Shown: positions 1 through 9,019, counted from the stretch's first letter. The stretch: 64,000 nucleotides of DNA from Alistipes dispar (GCF_006542685.1 NZ_AP019736.1:1910001-1974000), one strand, 5' to 3'. Numbers and translations: made by a program. The notes: generated by a model from the letters alone, not told the origin.

Positions 1-498
1 GGGGCGCTGCGACACCGGGACAGTATGGGGTATGTGCAGGAGTTGCGGCCGGGCGGGATACAGGTGATGTCGGCCGGTACGGGAATCACGCACAGCGAAT
101 TCAACGCCAGCGACACCGAGCCGGTGAAGTTCCTGCAAATATGGGTGCTGCCCGATGCCCGCGGGCACAGGCCCCGGTACGATCAACTGACGCTGGCCCC
201 CGCCGTGCGCAATGAGCTGCGGCTGATCGTGGCGCCCGAGGGTTTCGGGAACGAGCATGTGGGATGGATTCACCAGCGGGCCTGGTTTCATACGCTCGAC
301 CTCGATGCGGGACGCGGGGCGGATTATCGCCTGCGGCTCTTCGGCGACGGCGTTTACCTGTTCGTGCTGGAGGGGTGCGTCGAAACGGCCGGAGAGACCC
401 TGTCGCGGCGCGACGGGCTCGGGATCTGCGGCGCGGGGGAACTGCGCATTGACGCTGCGGCCGATGCCTCCGTGCTGCTGATCGAAGTGCCGATGTGA
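1..498 (+). CDS. Pirin family protein, 5' end cut by window edge
   Basis: The reading frame is open from base 1 and stops at 498; the first visible residues, GALRHRDSMG, precede any usable start, so the gene begins outside the window. The HRD motif and the following GITHSE motif match the metal-binding histidines and glutamate of the pirin N-terminal cupin; the rest (about 165 residues seen) covers the end of that cupin and the weaker C-terminal cupin. Pirins are iron-binding bicupins, some with quercetin dioxygenase activity, and the physiological substrate is usually unknown. Family assignment is firm; the exact reaction is not inferable. Confidence 0.85.
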   Translation, partial: GALRHRDSMGYVQELRPGGIQVMSAGTGITHSEFNASDTEPVKFLQIWVLPDARGHRPRYDQLTLAPAVRNELRLIVAPEGFGNEHVGWIHQRAWFHTLDLDAGRGADYRLRLFGDGVYLFVLEGCVETAGETLSRRDGLGICGAGELRIDAAADASVLLIEVPM

Positions 499-673
499 TT
501 CGTCCCGGCCGGTTCCGGCCGATTCGTCCGGGTTCTACCGCATGCCGTTTCCCGGTGGGGAGGGTGTATTCGATCGGGAAGGCGGTTTTCCGTAGTGCCG
601 GAGAGGCGGACGCATCGCACCGCTTTTGTTCCGGGACCGGCCTTCATGTCAGACGAATGGGCTTTTCATCGGA

Positions 674-2257
674 TCAGAACTCCGAGGTGAAGTGGAAGCG
701 GATCTCCTTGAAATTCTCCTGCGCCAGGGCGAGCGCATAGCTCGTGTCGGCGAGGAAGACGTCGCGGCCGTGCTTGTCCACGGCCATGTTGGTGTGCTTG
801 CGGCGTTTGAAGTCGGCCAGTTGCGCGGCGTTGTCGCTCTCGATCCAGCAGGCTTTGTAGATCGAGATCGGCTCCCAGCGGCAGGAGGCGTTGTATTCGT
901 GCTCGAGGCGGTACTGGATCACCTCGAACTGTAGCGCGCCCACCGTGCCGATGATCTTGCGGCCGTTGAGCGACGAGGTGAAGAGCTGCGCCACGCCCTC
1001 GTCCATGAGTTGGTCGATGCCCTTGGCCAGTTGCTTGAACTTCAGCGGGTCGGCGTTCTCGATGTAGCGGAACTGTTCGGGGGCGAACGACGGGATGCCC
1101 GTGAAGCGGAGCTTTTCGCCTTCGGTGAACGTGTCGCCGATCTTGAAGTTGCCCGTGTCGTGCAGGCCCACGATGTCGCCTGGGTAGGCGAAGTCGATCA
1201 CCGACTTCTTTTCGGCCATGAAGGCCGTCGGCGAGGAGAATTTCATCTGCTTGCCGCTGCGGACGTGCAGGTAGTTCCGGTTGCGTTCGAACGTGCCCGA
1301 GCAGATTTTCAGGAAGGCGATGCGGTCGCGGTGGTTGGGGTCCATGTTGGCGTGTATCTTGAATACGAAGCCGGTCATTTTCGGCTCCCCGGGCTCCACC
1401 GTGCGCGTCTCGGTTGGGGCCGGACGCGGCGAGGGGGCGATGCGCACGAAGCATTCGAGCAGTTCGCGGACGCCGAAGTTGTTCACGGCCGATCCGAAGA
1501 ATACGGGCGCCAGCTCGCCCCGGAGGTAGGCGTCGCGGTCGAATGCGTCGTAAACCCCTTCGACCAGCTCGACGTCCTGCCGCAACTGGTCGGCGAATTT
1601 CGCGCCGATGCGCTCGTCGAGTTCCGCCGATGCGAGGTCTTCGATCTCGACCGTCGAGGCGTCGGCCGTCAGTTTCTCGTCCGAGGTGAAGAGCGACAGT
1701 CGCCGTTCGTAGAGGTTATAGACTCCCTTGAACGTCGGGCCGTTCGAAATGGGGAAGGCCAGCGGACGCACGCGGATGTGCAGCTCCTTCTCCACCTCGT
1801 CCAGCAGGTCGAACGGCTCCTTCGAGGGGCGGTCCAGCTTGTTGATGAAGACGATCACGGGCGTCTGCCGCATCCGGCAGACCTCCATCAGCTTGCGCGT
1901 CTGCGCCTCGACGCCCTTCGCTCCGTCGATGACGATGATGACCGAATCGACGGCCGTGAGCGTGCGGTAGGTGTCCTCTGCAAAGTCCTCGTGGCCGGGG
2001 GTGTCGAGAATATTGATCTTGCATCCCGCGTATTCGAAGCCCATCACGGCCGTGGCCACCGAAATGCCTCGCTGGCGCTCGATCTCCATGAAGTCGGACG
2101 TGGCGCCCTTCTTGATCTTGTTGCTCTTGACGGCTCCGGCCACGTGGATCGCGCCGCCGAAGAGCAGCAGTTTCTCCGTGAGGGTGGTCTTGCCCGCGTC
2201 GGGGTGGGCGATGACGGCGAAGGTTCGCCGGCGTGTGATCTCTTCCTGTTGTGTCAT
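674..2257 (-). CDS. prfC: Peptide chain release factor 3
   Basis: A 527-residue translational GTPase of the usual RF3 length that removes RF1/RF2 from the ribosome after peptide release. The P-loop AHPDAGKTT lies at about residues 17-25, followed by switch II DTPGHEDF and the guanine-specificity motif NKLDR; domain II and the RF3 C-terminal domain follow. The frame stays open further upstream, but the ATG at 2257 is chosen because the protein then begins MTQQEEITRRRTFAVIAHP, as in characterised RF3 proteins, and the upstream extension is low-complexity Arg/Ala. It lies 154 bases downstream of nadB on the same strand and may be co-transcribed; no separate promoter was recognised in the gap. 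Confidence 0.96.
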   Translation of the reverse strand: MTQQEEITRRRTFAVIAHPDAGKTTLTEKLLLFGGAIHVAGAVKSNKIKKGATSDFMEIERQRGISVATAVMGFEYAGCKINILDTPGHEDFAEDTYRTLTAVDSVIIVIDGAKGVEAQTRKLMEVCRMRQTPVIVFINKLDRPSKEPFDLLDEVEKELHIRVRPLAFPISNGPTFKGVYNLYERRLSLFTSDEKLTADASTVEIEDLASAELDERIGAKFADQLRQDVELVEGVYDAFDRDAYLRGELAPVFFGSAVNNFGVRELLECFVRIAPSPRPAPTETRTVEPGEPKMTGFVFKIHANMDPNHRDRIAFLKICSGTFERNRNYLHVRSGKQMKFSSPTAFMAEKKSVIDFAYPGDIVGLHDTGNFKIGDTFTEGEKLRFTGIPSFAPEQFRYIENADPLKFKQLAKGIDQLMDEGVAQLFTSSLNGRKIIGTVGALQFEVIQYRLEHEYNASCRWEPISIYKACWIESDNAAQLADFKRRKHTNMAVDKHGRDVFLADTSYALALAQENFKEIRFHFTSEF

Positions 2258-2411
2258 AGTCGTATGGCGAATTGGCTCCGGGACCGATCCCGGATTGCGG
2301 GACGCTGTTTCGCGGCGGGCCGCCGCACCTGCGGGGCCCTTTCGTCCGGCCCTTTCGGCAAGGACCCGCCGCATTGCGTCCGGGATGCGGGCGGGGGCGT
2401 TCCGGGCGGGG

Positions 2412-3968
2412 CTACTCCTTGGGGTAGTCCATGTTGTAGTGGCAGCCCACCGACTCCTTGATCTCGCGCCCCTGCTTGATTACGAGGTACGCCACGGCGA
2501 TCATGTTCCGCAGCTCGCACAGCTCGCGGTTGGGCTTGGTCTTGCCGTAGAGCTCTTCGGTCTCTTCGAAGAGGATCGACAGCCGCCGCATGGCGCGTTT
2601 GAGCGAGAGGTTCGAGCGCACGATGCCCACGTAGTTGGACATGATCTGCTGCACCTCGCGTTTGGACTGGATGAGCATGAGCATCTCCTCGGTGTGCTGC
2701 GTGCCTTCGAAATCCCAGTCGGGAATGCCCTCCTGGAAATCGACCGTGCCGACGAGCGACGCCGTGCGGCGTGCGGCCTGGTCGGCATAGACGACCGCCT
2801 CGATGAGCGAGTTCGAAGCCAGCCGGTTCGCGCCGTGCAGCCCCGTGCAGGAGGTTTCGCCCAGCGCGTAGAGGCGGCGGATGGAGGTTTCGCCGTTGGT
2901 GTCCACCTTCACGCCGCCGCAGCAGTAGTGCGCCGCGGGGGTCACGGGAATCCAGTCCTTCGTGATGTCGATGCCGATCGAGCGGCACTTCTCGTAGATG
3001 TTGGGGAAGTGGCTGCGCACGGCCGCGGGATCCTTGTGCGTCACGTCGAGGTAAACGAAATCCTCGCCCCGGCGGGTCATTTCGCGGTAGATGGCGCGGG
3101 CCACGACGTCGCGCGGCGCCAGCGAGCGCATCGGATGGTACTTGTCCATGAACTCCTCGCCCGACTGCAGGCGCAGGATGGCCCCGAAGCCGCGCATGGC
3201 CTCGGTGATGAGAAAGTTGGGCTTCTCGCCCGGGTTGTAGAGCGTCGTGGGGTGGAACTGGATGAACTCCATGTTCTCGGTGATGGCCTTGGCGCGGTGG
3301 CACATGGCGATTCCGTCGCCCGTGGCCACGACCGGATTGGAGGTCGAGGAGTAAATGTTGCCGCAGCCGCCCGTGGCGACGACGGTGAATTTCGAAAGCA
3401 TGGTCTCGATCTCGTTGGTCCGCTCGTTGAGCACGTAGGCGCCGAAACACGTCAGCCCCCGCGTGTGGCGCGTGACGAACTCGCCCAGGTGGTGCTGCGT
3501 CAGCAGGTCGATGGCGAAGTGCCTCTCGAGCACCGTGATGTTCGGGTGGCGGCGCACCGACTCGACGAGGGCCCGTTCGATCTCGGCGCCCGTGAGGTCC
3601 TCGTGGTGGAGGATGCGGTGCTCCGAGTGGCCGCCCTCGCGGTTGAGCTCGAAGCGTCCGTCGGGGGTCGTGTCGAAGCGCGTGCCCCAGGCGATCAGGT
3701 CGCCGATCAGCTCGGGAGCGCGCCGCACGACCAGCTCCACGGCCTTCCCGTCGCATTTGCCCGCGCCGCATACGAGCGTGTCGGCGATGTGCTTCTCGAA
3801 GGTGTCGGGGGCGTAGGTGACCGAGCAGATGCCGCCTTGTGCGTAATTGGTGTTGCACTCCGCGATCTCGCCCTTGGTCACGACCGTGACATGGCCGTGG
3901 GCGGCGGCCTTCAGCGCGAACGAGAGGCCCGCCGCGCCGGAACCGATAACCAGAAAGTCGGTTTTCAT
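2412..3968 (-). CDS. nadB: L-aspartate oxidase
   Basis: A 518-residue FAD flavoprotein that oxidises L-aspartate to iminoaspartate, the first step of de novo NAD synthesis. The N-terminal dinucleotide-binding motif VIGSGAAGLSFAL is at about residues 7-19, NYAQGGI follows near residue 40, and the active-site region HPTTLYNPG and the FAD-contacting C-terminal segment GLHGANRLASNSLIEA are intact. The start at 3968 gives MKTDFLVIGSG, the expected N-terminus; the longer open frame upstream is antisense to queA and is rejected. The gene diverges from queA through a 69-base gap with overlapping -7 elements. nadA and nadC are not in the window. Confidence 0.96.
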   Translation of the reverse strand: MKTDFLVIGSGAAGLSFALKAAAHGHVTVVTKGEIAECNTNYAQGGICSVTYAPDTFEKHIADTLVCGAGKCDGKAVELVVRRAPELIGDLIAWGTRFDTTPDGRFELNREGGHSEHRILHHEDLTGAEIERALVESVRRHPNITVLERHFAIDLLTQHHLGEFVTRHTRGLTCFGAYVLNERTNEIETMLSKFTVVATGGCGNIYSSTSNPVVATGDGIAMCHRAKAITENMEFIQFHPTTLYNPGEKPNFLITEAMRGFGAILRLQSGEEFMDKYHPMRSLAPRDVVARAIYREMTRRGEDFVYLDVTHKDPAAVRSHFPNIYEKCRSIGIDITKDWIPVTPAAHYCCGGVKVDTNGETSIRRLYALGETSCTGLHGANRLASNSLIEAVVYADQAARRTASLVGTVDFQEGIPDWDFEGTQHTEEMLMLIQSKREVQQIMSNYVGIVRSNLSLKRAMRRLSILFEETEELYGKTKPNRELCELRNMIAVAYLVIKQGREIKESVGCHYNMDYPKE

Positions 3969-3990
3969 TGTTTTCTGACCATTAAGCGCC

Positions 3991-4018
3991 GCAAAGTTAC
4001 AAAAAATAGTAACTTTGC
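3991..4018. promoter_or_regulatory. Overlapping divergent -7 elements of nadB and queA
   Basis: Two perfect TAnnTTTG boxes face away from each other: CAAAGTTA at 3992-3999 (TAACTTTG on the minus strand, for nadB) and TAACTTTG at 4010-4017 (for queA). With their flanks they form a 9-base inverted repeat around a 10-base spacer. Good -33 TTTG elements at the usual distance are not obvious; a minus-strand TTTG at 4023-4026 is 23 bases away. Confidence 0.7.
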
Positions 4019-4037
4019 CGCACAAATTCCGGCAAAT

Positions 4038-5249
4038 ATGGAGCGACATATAGACATAAACAGTTTCGACTACGCGCTTCCGGACGAGCGGATCGCCCGG
4101 TTCCCGCTCGCCGAGCGCAGCGCCTCGAGGCTGCTCGTCTGGCGCCGTGGACGGATCGCCGAGACGCGTTTTTCCGACATCGGCGACGTGCTGCCCGCGG
4201 GCGAGCTGCTCGTGTTCAACAACACGAAGGTCATCCGCGCGCGGATCATCATGCACAAGCCCTCGGGGGCGCGCATCGAGGTGTTCTGCCTCGAACCGCA
4301 CGCACCGGCCGACTACGAGCGGGCGTTCGCCGTGCGGGGCGCGTGCGAGTGGTCGTGCATCGTGGGCAACCGCAAGAAGTGGAAGGAGGGGTATGTCGCC
4401 GTCGGCTTCGACTGCGCGGGGCGGGCCGAGCACCTTCGGGCGCGGATGGTCGAGGACCGCGGGCGCGAATGCGTCGTGCGCTTCGAATGGACGGCCCCGA
4501 TGACTTTCGGGCAGTTGCTCGAGCACCTGGGGCGGATTCCGATTCCGCCCTACCTGAACCGCGAGAGCGAGGAGATCGACAACACGCGCTACCAGACCGT
4601 CTATTCGAAAGTGGAGGGGTCGGTGGCGGCCCCTACGGCGGGGCTGCATTTCACGCCGGAGCTGATCGGGGCGATGGAAGCCCGCGGATTCGGTTTCGAG
4701 GAGGTGACGCTCCACGTCGGGGCGGGCACGTTCCTGCCCGTGAAGGACGAGGACGCCGCGAAGCATCCGATGCACACCGAGCATTTCGAGGTGCGGCGCG
4801 CGACGGTGGCCCGCCTGCTGGAGCGGTGGGGGCATATCACCGCCGTCGGGACCACCTCGGTGCGCACGCTCGAATCGCTCGCGGCCCTGGCGTGGCGCAT
4901 CCGCACGGGCGGAACGCCCGACGCGGAGCGGGTGATCGGGCAGTGGGAGCCGTACGACATTCCTTCCGGTTATACGGGGCGCGAGGCGCTGGAGGAGCTG
5001 CTCGCGTGGATGGATGCGCACGGCTGCGACCGGCTGAAGGCCGCTACGCGGATCATGATTACGCCGCTCGGTTACGAGTTCCGCATCGTAAGGAATATCG
5101 TCACGAATTTCCACCAGCCCAAATCGACCCTGCTGCTGCTCGTCTCGGCCTTCGTGGGCGAGGAGTGGCGGAACATCTACGACTATGCGCTGGACCACGG
5201 GTTCCGCTTCCTGAGCTACGGCGATTCGTCGGTGCTGCTGCGGGAGTAG
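4038..5249 (+). CDS. queA: S-adenosylmethionine:tRNA ribosyltransferase-isomerase
   Basis: A 403-residue QueA enzyme, which transfers and isomerises the ribosyl part of SAM onto preQ1-modified tRNA to give epoxyqueuosine. Recognisable segments are FDYALPDERIARFP near the N-terminus, VFNNTKVIRARI, YQTVYSKVEGSVAAPTAGLHF (catalytic core) and the C-terminal NFHQPKSTLLLLVSAF. The ATG at 4038 follows the TAACTTTG box at 4010 by about 20 bases, which supports this start over the much longer open frame upstream that overlaps nadB and prfC. The length is somewhat above the roughly 350 residues of E. coli QueA because of an inserted segment around residues 75-140. A perfect palindromic terminator follows the stop. 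Confidence 0.96.
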   Translation: MERHIDINSFDYALPDERIARFPLAERSASRLLVWRRGRIAETRFSDIGDVLPAGELLVFNNTKVIRARIIMHKPSGARIEVFCLEPHAPADYERAFAVRGACEWSCIVGNRKKWKEGYVAVGFDCAGRAEHLRARMVEDRGRECVVRFEWTAPMTFGQLLEHLGRIPIPPYLNRESEEIDNTRYQTVYSKVEGSVAAPTAGLHFTPELIGAMEARGFGFEEVTLHVGAGTFLPVKDEDAAKHPMHTEHFEVRRATVARLLERWGHITAVGTTSVRTLESLAALAWRIRTGGTPDAERVIGQWEPYDIPSGYTGREALEELLAWMDAHGCDRLKAATRIMITPLGYEFRIVRNIVTNFHQPKSTLLLLVSAFVGEEWRNIYDYALDHGFRFLSYGDSSVLLRE

Positions 5250-5278
5250 CGGCCGGATGGCCTGCCGGACCGGCAAAA

Positions 5279-5308
5279 CGAAAGGACGCCCCGCGGGGCG
5301 TCCTTTCG
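5279..5308. terminator. Bidirectional terminator between queA and the barrel gene
   Basis: A perfect 30-base palindrome (15-base arms meeting at 5293/5294, arm CGAAAGGACGCCCCG) lies between the convergent ends of queA and the outer-membrane barrel gene. Its A/T-flanked arms suit termination from either side. Confidence 0.85.
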
Positions 5309-5323
5309 TCTTTCCGCAGCGGT

Positions 5324-5965
5324 TCAGAAGCGGTAGCCGATGCCGACGGAAAGGTTGCGGCTGCGGAATCCGTCGAATCGGAACTTCGTCAGGTCCCCGT
5401 CGGGGTCGGAGGGAAGGGTGTACTCTTCGGAAAGGGTGTTCAGACATCCCACGTCGCAGCCTGCGCGGAGCTGGATCCGCCGCCACTCCACGCCGAGAGC
5501 CAGCCGGATGCCGAAATCCGACCGGCGGAGCGCGCCGTGCGGCCCGAACAGGTCGTACCATGCCCCGCTGCTGCGGATCTTGCCGCCCAGCCCCACGGCA
5601 TACCACGCTCCGGCCGCCGGGATGAGATCGAGCCGCCGCCCGAGGCGGATGCGGACGTTCAGCAGCAGGGGAACCTGCAGATACATGGGACGTATGGCGA
5701 GCCCCCGGTATGCGCCGCCGGCGCTCGTGAAACCGATGCCCGTTTCGACGTAGAGGGGCAGACTGCGGTGGAGCAGCACCTCGTCCGCCACTTCGATATG
5801 GTAACCCGTGCGTGTTTCCGTGGCGGCCCGAAGCGAGCCGAGCGTGACCTGCAGGTGGGCGAAGGTCGCGCCGCCGCGCACGGACAGCATGTTCTTCGCG
5901 CGTTCCTGCGCCGCGGCAGGCGCGATCAGCAGCACGGCGGCGACGAGCGGCAGCAGACGTCTCAT
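5324..5965 (-). CDS. Outer-membrane beta-barrel (porin-like) protein
   Basis: A 213-residue exported protein with a typical signal peptide (MRRLLPLVAAVLLIAPAAAQ, probable cleavage after AAAQ). The mature part has alternating short amphipathic strands and ends in aromatic GIGYRF, the C-terminal signature of an outer-membrane barrel; the pattern resembles the Bacteroidetes PorT/OMP beta-barrel families. Its ATG overlaps the stop of the upstream antiporter gene (ATGA at 5962-5965), so translation is probably coupled. No substrate can be inferred. The start is fixed by the overlap and by the signal peptide. Confidence 0.8.
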   Translation of the reverse strand: MRRLLPLVAAVLLIAPAAAQERAKNMLSVRGGATFAHLQVTLGSLRAATETRTGYHIEVADEVLLHRSLPLYVETGIGFTSAGGAYRGLAIRPMYLQVPLLLNVRIRLGRRLDLIPAAGAWYAVGLGGKIRSSGAWYDLFGPHGALRRSDFGIRLALGVEWRRIQLRAGCDVGCLNTLSEEYTLPSDPDGDLTKFRFDGFRSRNLSVGIGYRF

Positions 5966-7164
5966 ACGGTTTTTCCGTTGGCCGTCTCCGGCGTGTAACT
6001 TTTGAGCGCCAGTTGCTTGACCCATACGACGAAGCCGCCCGTGAGCACCAGATTCAGCACCAGCGTCAGCACCGAGACGACGAGCGCCGGGCCGCCCAGG
6101 TTGTACCCCAGGGCGATGAAGATGACCCCGGCCCCCACTTCGCCGCGGGTGAACATGCCCACCGAGAGGGCCAGCCGTTCGCTCAGTTTCCGGTCGCGGT
6201 AGAAGAACAGGGGGACGAGTTTGCCGAGGTTCGAAAGCAGCGATACGGCCACCACGTGCAGGGCCACGACGCCCCACGGCATCATCGGCTGCGACGCCGT
6301 GACGGAGGAGGCCGCGGCTGCGGCGTCGGCGGCTCCGGAGCCGGTCATCAGCGGCATGCTTATTCCCACGAGCAGCATGAAGAGGAACGAGATGCCCGTG
6401 GCGATGCGGCGTTCGGCGGGCGTGTCGATATGCCGGTGGCGCATCAGCATCCCGACGACGAAGGCCGGGAGCAGCACCTCGATATGGATGCTGTTCTCGG
6501 GGCCGTACCAGTGTTTCGTGGCGAGGTAGATCGCCTGCGTCAGCGCGCAGACCGCGACCGAGAGCCCGAGGATGCGTTTCCAGTCCTGCCGCACGTCCCA
6601 CGTGCCCTGCCGGCGCCAGCCGACGGCGAGCAGCACGACGACGATGGCCACGATGGCGAACATCTGCCACCGCAGGCCGATCATCAGGATCTGCAGGGGG
6701 ATCATCAGCAGGATGGTGTCCAGGTCGTCGAAGATGGCGAGCACCTGGATTTTGCGGTAGATCCAGCTCTCCTTGAGCTTCAGCGCCGCCAGCATCGTGA
6801 AGAGGATGCCCGCCGAGGTCGGGGCGGCGAAGCGGCTCAGCAGCAGGTTCTCCTTCCAGGCTGCCGGGTCGCTCCAGAGATCGGAGGGAAGCAGCACGAA
6901 GACGTAGTAGAGTACGATGAGCAGCCAGGGCAGCGCCGCCGTGGCCATGGCGATGAAGTAGTCGGCCGTGTAGGAGCGCCAGCGCGTCTTGTCGATTTCG
7001 AACTCGCGGCCCACGTTGATCATGATGAATCCCAGGCAGACGTACAGCAGCGTGTCGGCCGCGGCCTTGAACGGGCCGTAACCCGCGCCGAGCGCGCCGG
7101 GAAGCAGTTGGGAGGCCACGAGTCCCGCCATGAGGAAGAGAGAGAAGGAGAGTACTTTGCGCAT
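5962..7164 (-). CDS. Cation:proton antiporter (CPA2-like sodium/hydrogen exchanger)
   Basis: A 400-residue integral membrane protein with about 11-12 hydrophobic segments. The AAPTSAGILFTMLAALKL region and FDDLDTILLMIPL place acidic residues in a membrane helix as in CPA2 exchangers; GMFTRGEVGAGVIF near the C-terminus is the conserved TRGE(V)G stretch of Na+/H+ exchanger families. It probably exchanges Na+ or K+ for protons across the inner membrane. The start at 7164 gives MRKVLSFSLFLMAGL, with the first membrane segment at once; longer open sequence upstream is antisense to eno. It has its own promoter at 7306-7336 and a leader hairpin, and it is coupled to the downstream barrel gene. Confidence 0.88.
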   Translation of the reverse strand: MRKVLSFSLFLMAGLVASQLLPGALGAGYGPFKAAADTLLYVCLGFIMINVGREFEIDKTRWRSYTADYFIAMATAALPWLLIVLYYVFVLLPSDLWSDPAAWKENLLLSRFAAPTSAGILFTMLAALKLKESWIYRKIQVLAIFDDLDTILLMIPLQILMIGLRWQMFAIVAIVVVLLAVGWRRQGTWDVRQDWKRILGLSVAVCALTQAIYLATKHWYGPENSIHIEVLLPAFVVGMLMRHRHIDTPAERRIATGISFLFMLLVGISMPLMTGSGAADAAAAASSVTASQPMMPWGVVALHVVAVSLLSNLGKLVPLFFYRDRKLSERLALSVGMFTRGEVGAGVIFIALGYNLGGPALVVSVLTLVLNLVLTGGFVVWVKQLALKSYTPETANGKTV

Positions 7165-7266
7165 GGAAGCGAATCTTTGTTTGGACGGTCCTATTCCTTC
7201 GGGCGCATCCGGCCGCGGGGGCGCCGGTGCATTCGAAAGTATATGAACGCGTTCGGTTGTCGTGTG

Positions 7267-7294
7267 CGGACGCCGTTCCGCGGAACGGCGTCCG
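7267..7294. promoter_or_regulatory. Perfect 28-base palindrome in the antiporter leader
   Basis: A 14-base arm (CGGACGCCGTTCCG) is followed directly by its reverse complement, centred at 7280/7281. It sits between the antiporter promoter and start codon, so it would form a stem near the 5' end of that mRNA. There is no U-run after it on either strand, which argues against a simple terminator; a protein operator or an mRNA stability element is possible. Confidence 0.5.
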
Positions 7295-7305
7295 GGTTCA
7301 CGGGA

Positions 7306-7336
7306 CAAAGATACGATTTTGCGGCGGATTCCCAAA
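7306..7336 (-). promoter_or_regulatory. Promoter for the antiporter gene
   Basis: On the minus strand, TTTG (plus 7333-7336) is followed by a 19-base spacer and TATCTTTG (plus 7306-7313), an exact match to the Bacteroidetes housekeeping promoter. It predicts a 5' leader of roughly 135 bases before the start at 7164. Confidence 0.75.
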
Positions 7337-7426
7337 CCGGCGGGGAAGCTGTCGCGGCCTTCGGCGGGGGATTCCGCGGCGTGAAAAAAATAACAGCCGG
7401 CGAATCCGCAATTCACAATTATTTTG

Positions 7427-7434
7427 TAACTTTG
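7427..7434 (+). promoter_or_regulatory. -7 element of the eno promoter
   Basis: TAACTTTG fits TAnnTTTG and lies about 55 bases before the eno start. No convincing TTTG was found 19-21 bases upstream. Confidence 0.6.
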
Positions 7435-7488
7435 CGGTGCAAAACGGACAGAAAGTTTTAAGACCGTATAATTCAAATTATTACAACT

Positions 7489-8775
7489 ATGCAGATTGTA
7501 GAGATTCACGCAAGGGAGATCCTCGATTCGAGAGGCAATCCGACCGTCGAGGTCGAAGTTCGTACCGTATCCGGCGCATTCGGCCGTGCCGCCGTTCCGA
7601 GCGGCGCATCGACGGGTGAGCACGAGGCCCTCGAGCTTCGTGACGGCGACAAGAGCCGTTATCTGGGCAAGGGTGTGCTGAACGCCGTGAAGAACGTCAA
7701 CGAGGTGATCGCTCCGGCCATTATCGGCATGAACGTGGCCGATCAGGTGGGCATCGACAAGGCGATGATCGCCCTCGACGGCACGCCTACGAAGTCGAAG
7801 CTGGGCGCCAACGCCATTCTCGGCGTGTCGCTGGCCGTGGCCCGCGCCGCCGCCGACTACTTCGGCATGCCGCTCTATCGCTATATCGGCGGTTCGAACG
7901 CCAAGACGCTGCCCGTGCCGATGATGAACATCATCAACGGCGGTTCGCACTCGGACGCTCCGATCGCGTTCCAGGAGTTCATGATCCGTCCCGTGGGCGC
8001 TCCGTCGCTCAAGGAGGGTCTGCGCATGGGCGCCGAGGTGTTCCACAACCTGAAGAAGGTGCTCCACGAGCGCGGCCTCTCGACCGCCGTGGGCGACGAG
8101 GGCGGTTTCGCTCCCGCGCTGAACGGTACGGAGGATGCGCTGGATTCGATCATCAAGGCCATCGAGAAGGCCGGCTACGTTCCCGGAAAGGACGTGATGA
8201 TCGGCATGGACTGCGCTTCGTCGGAATTCTATAAGGACGGCGTGTACGACTATACGATCTTCGAGGGCGAGAAGGGCGCCAAGCGCACTTCGAAGGAGCA
8301 GGTGGAGTACCTGAAGGGCCTCGTGGAGAAGTACCCGATCGACTCGATCGAGGACGGTATGTCGGAGAACGACTGGGAAGGCTGGCAGATGCTGACCGCC
8401 GAGATCGGCGGCAAGTGCCAGCTCGTCGGCGACGACCTGTTCGTCACCAACGTCGAGTTCCTGAAGAAGGGCATCGAGATGGGCTGCGCCAACTCGATCC
8501 TCATCAAGGTGAACCAGATCGGCTCGCTGACGGAGACGCTCGACGCGATCGAAATGGCGCACCGCGCCGGCTATACGTCGGTTACGTCGCACCGCTCGGG
8601 CGAGACCGAGGATTCGACGATCGCCGATATCGCCGTGGCTACGAACTCGGGTCAGATCAAGACCGGTTCGATGTCGCGTTCGGACCGTATGGCCAAATAC
8701 AACCAGTTGCTCCGCATCGAGGAAGAGCTGGGCGACGAGGCCATCTACGGCTATAAGAAGGTTTACCGCAAGTAA
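7489..8775 (+). CDS. eno: Enolase (phosphopyruvate hydratase)
   Basis: A 428-residue enolase converting 2-phosphoglycerate to phosphoenolpyruvate in glycolysis. All diagnostic segments are present: AREILDSRGNPTVEVEV at the N-terminus, the mobile loop PSGASTGEHEA, AVGDEGGFAP with the catalytic glutamate, metal ligands in SIEDGMSEND and GDDLFVTN, the catalytic lysine in LIKVNQIGS, and SHRSGETED. Length and N-terminus match the family exactly. It is monocistronic: its own -7 element lies upstream and a strong terminator follows at 8813. Confidence 0.99.
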   Translation: MQIVEIHAREILDSRGNPTVEVEVRTVSGAFGRAAVPSGASTGEHEALELRDGDKSRYLGKGVLNAVKNVNEVIAPAIIGMNVADQVGIDKAMIALDGTPTKSKLGANAILGVSLAVARAAADYFGMPLYRYIGGSNAKTLPVPMMNIINGGSHSDAPIAFQEFMIRPVGAPSLKEGLRMGAEVFHNLKKVLHERGLSTAVGDEGGFAPALNGTEDALDSIIKAIEKAGYVPGKDVMIGMDCASSEFYKDGVYDYTIFEGEKGAKRTSKEQVEYLKGLVEKYPIDSIEDGMSENDWEGWQMLTAEIGGKCQLVGDDLFVTNVEFLKKGIEMGCANSILIKVNQIGSLTETLDAIEMAHRAGYTSVTSHRSGETEDSTIADIAVATNSGQIKTGSMSRSDRMAKYNQLLRIEEELGDEAIYGYKKVYRK

Positions 8776-8812
8776 AATTTCCGGCGGCTTCGGCTGCGGA
8801 TATTCCGAGGGT

Positions 8813-8839
8813 CCGGCCTGTGAAGGCCGGGCCTTTTTT
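8813..8839 (+). terminator. eno terminator
   Basis: A CCGGCCT/AGGCCGG stem with a short loop is followed by GGCC and a run of six T residues, about 40 bases after the eno stop: a classic intrinsic terminator. Confidence 0.88.
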
Positions 8840-9019
8840 CGTATCCGGATTTTTGCATCCGGGTTCCGTGCGGGCGGGGGCGTGGTCAGGGATAGGCCGG
8901 AGAGTATGCGTCGGCCGGACGTATCCGGCTGAACCGGGGTCCGGGGATTCTGCCTCCCCGGGGTTTCCGGCTCCTCCGGTTTCCGCCTGTTTTTGTTCGG
9001 GCTTTTTCCGGTGCGTCTT

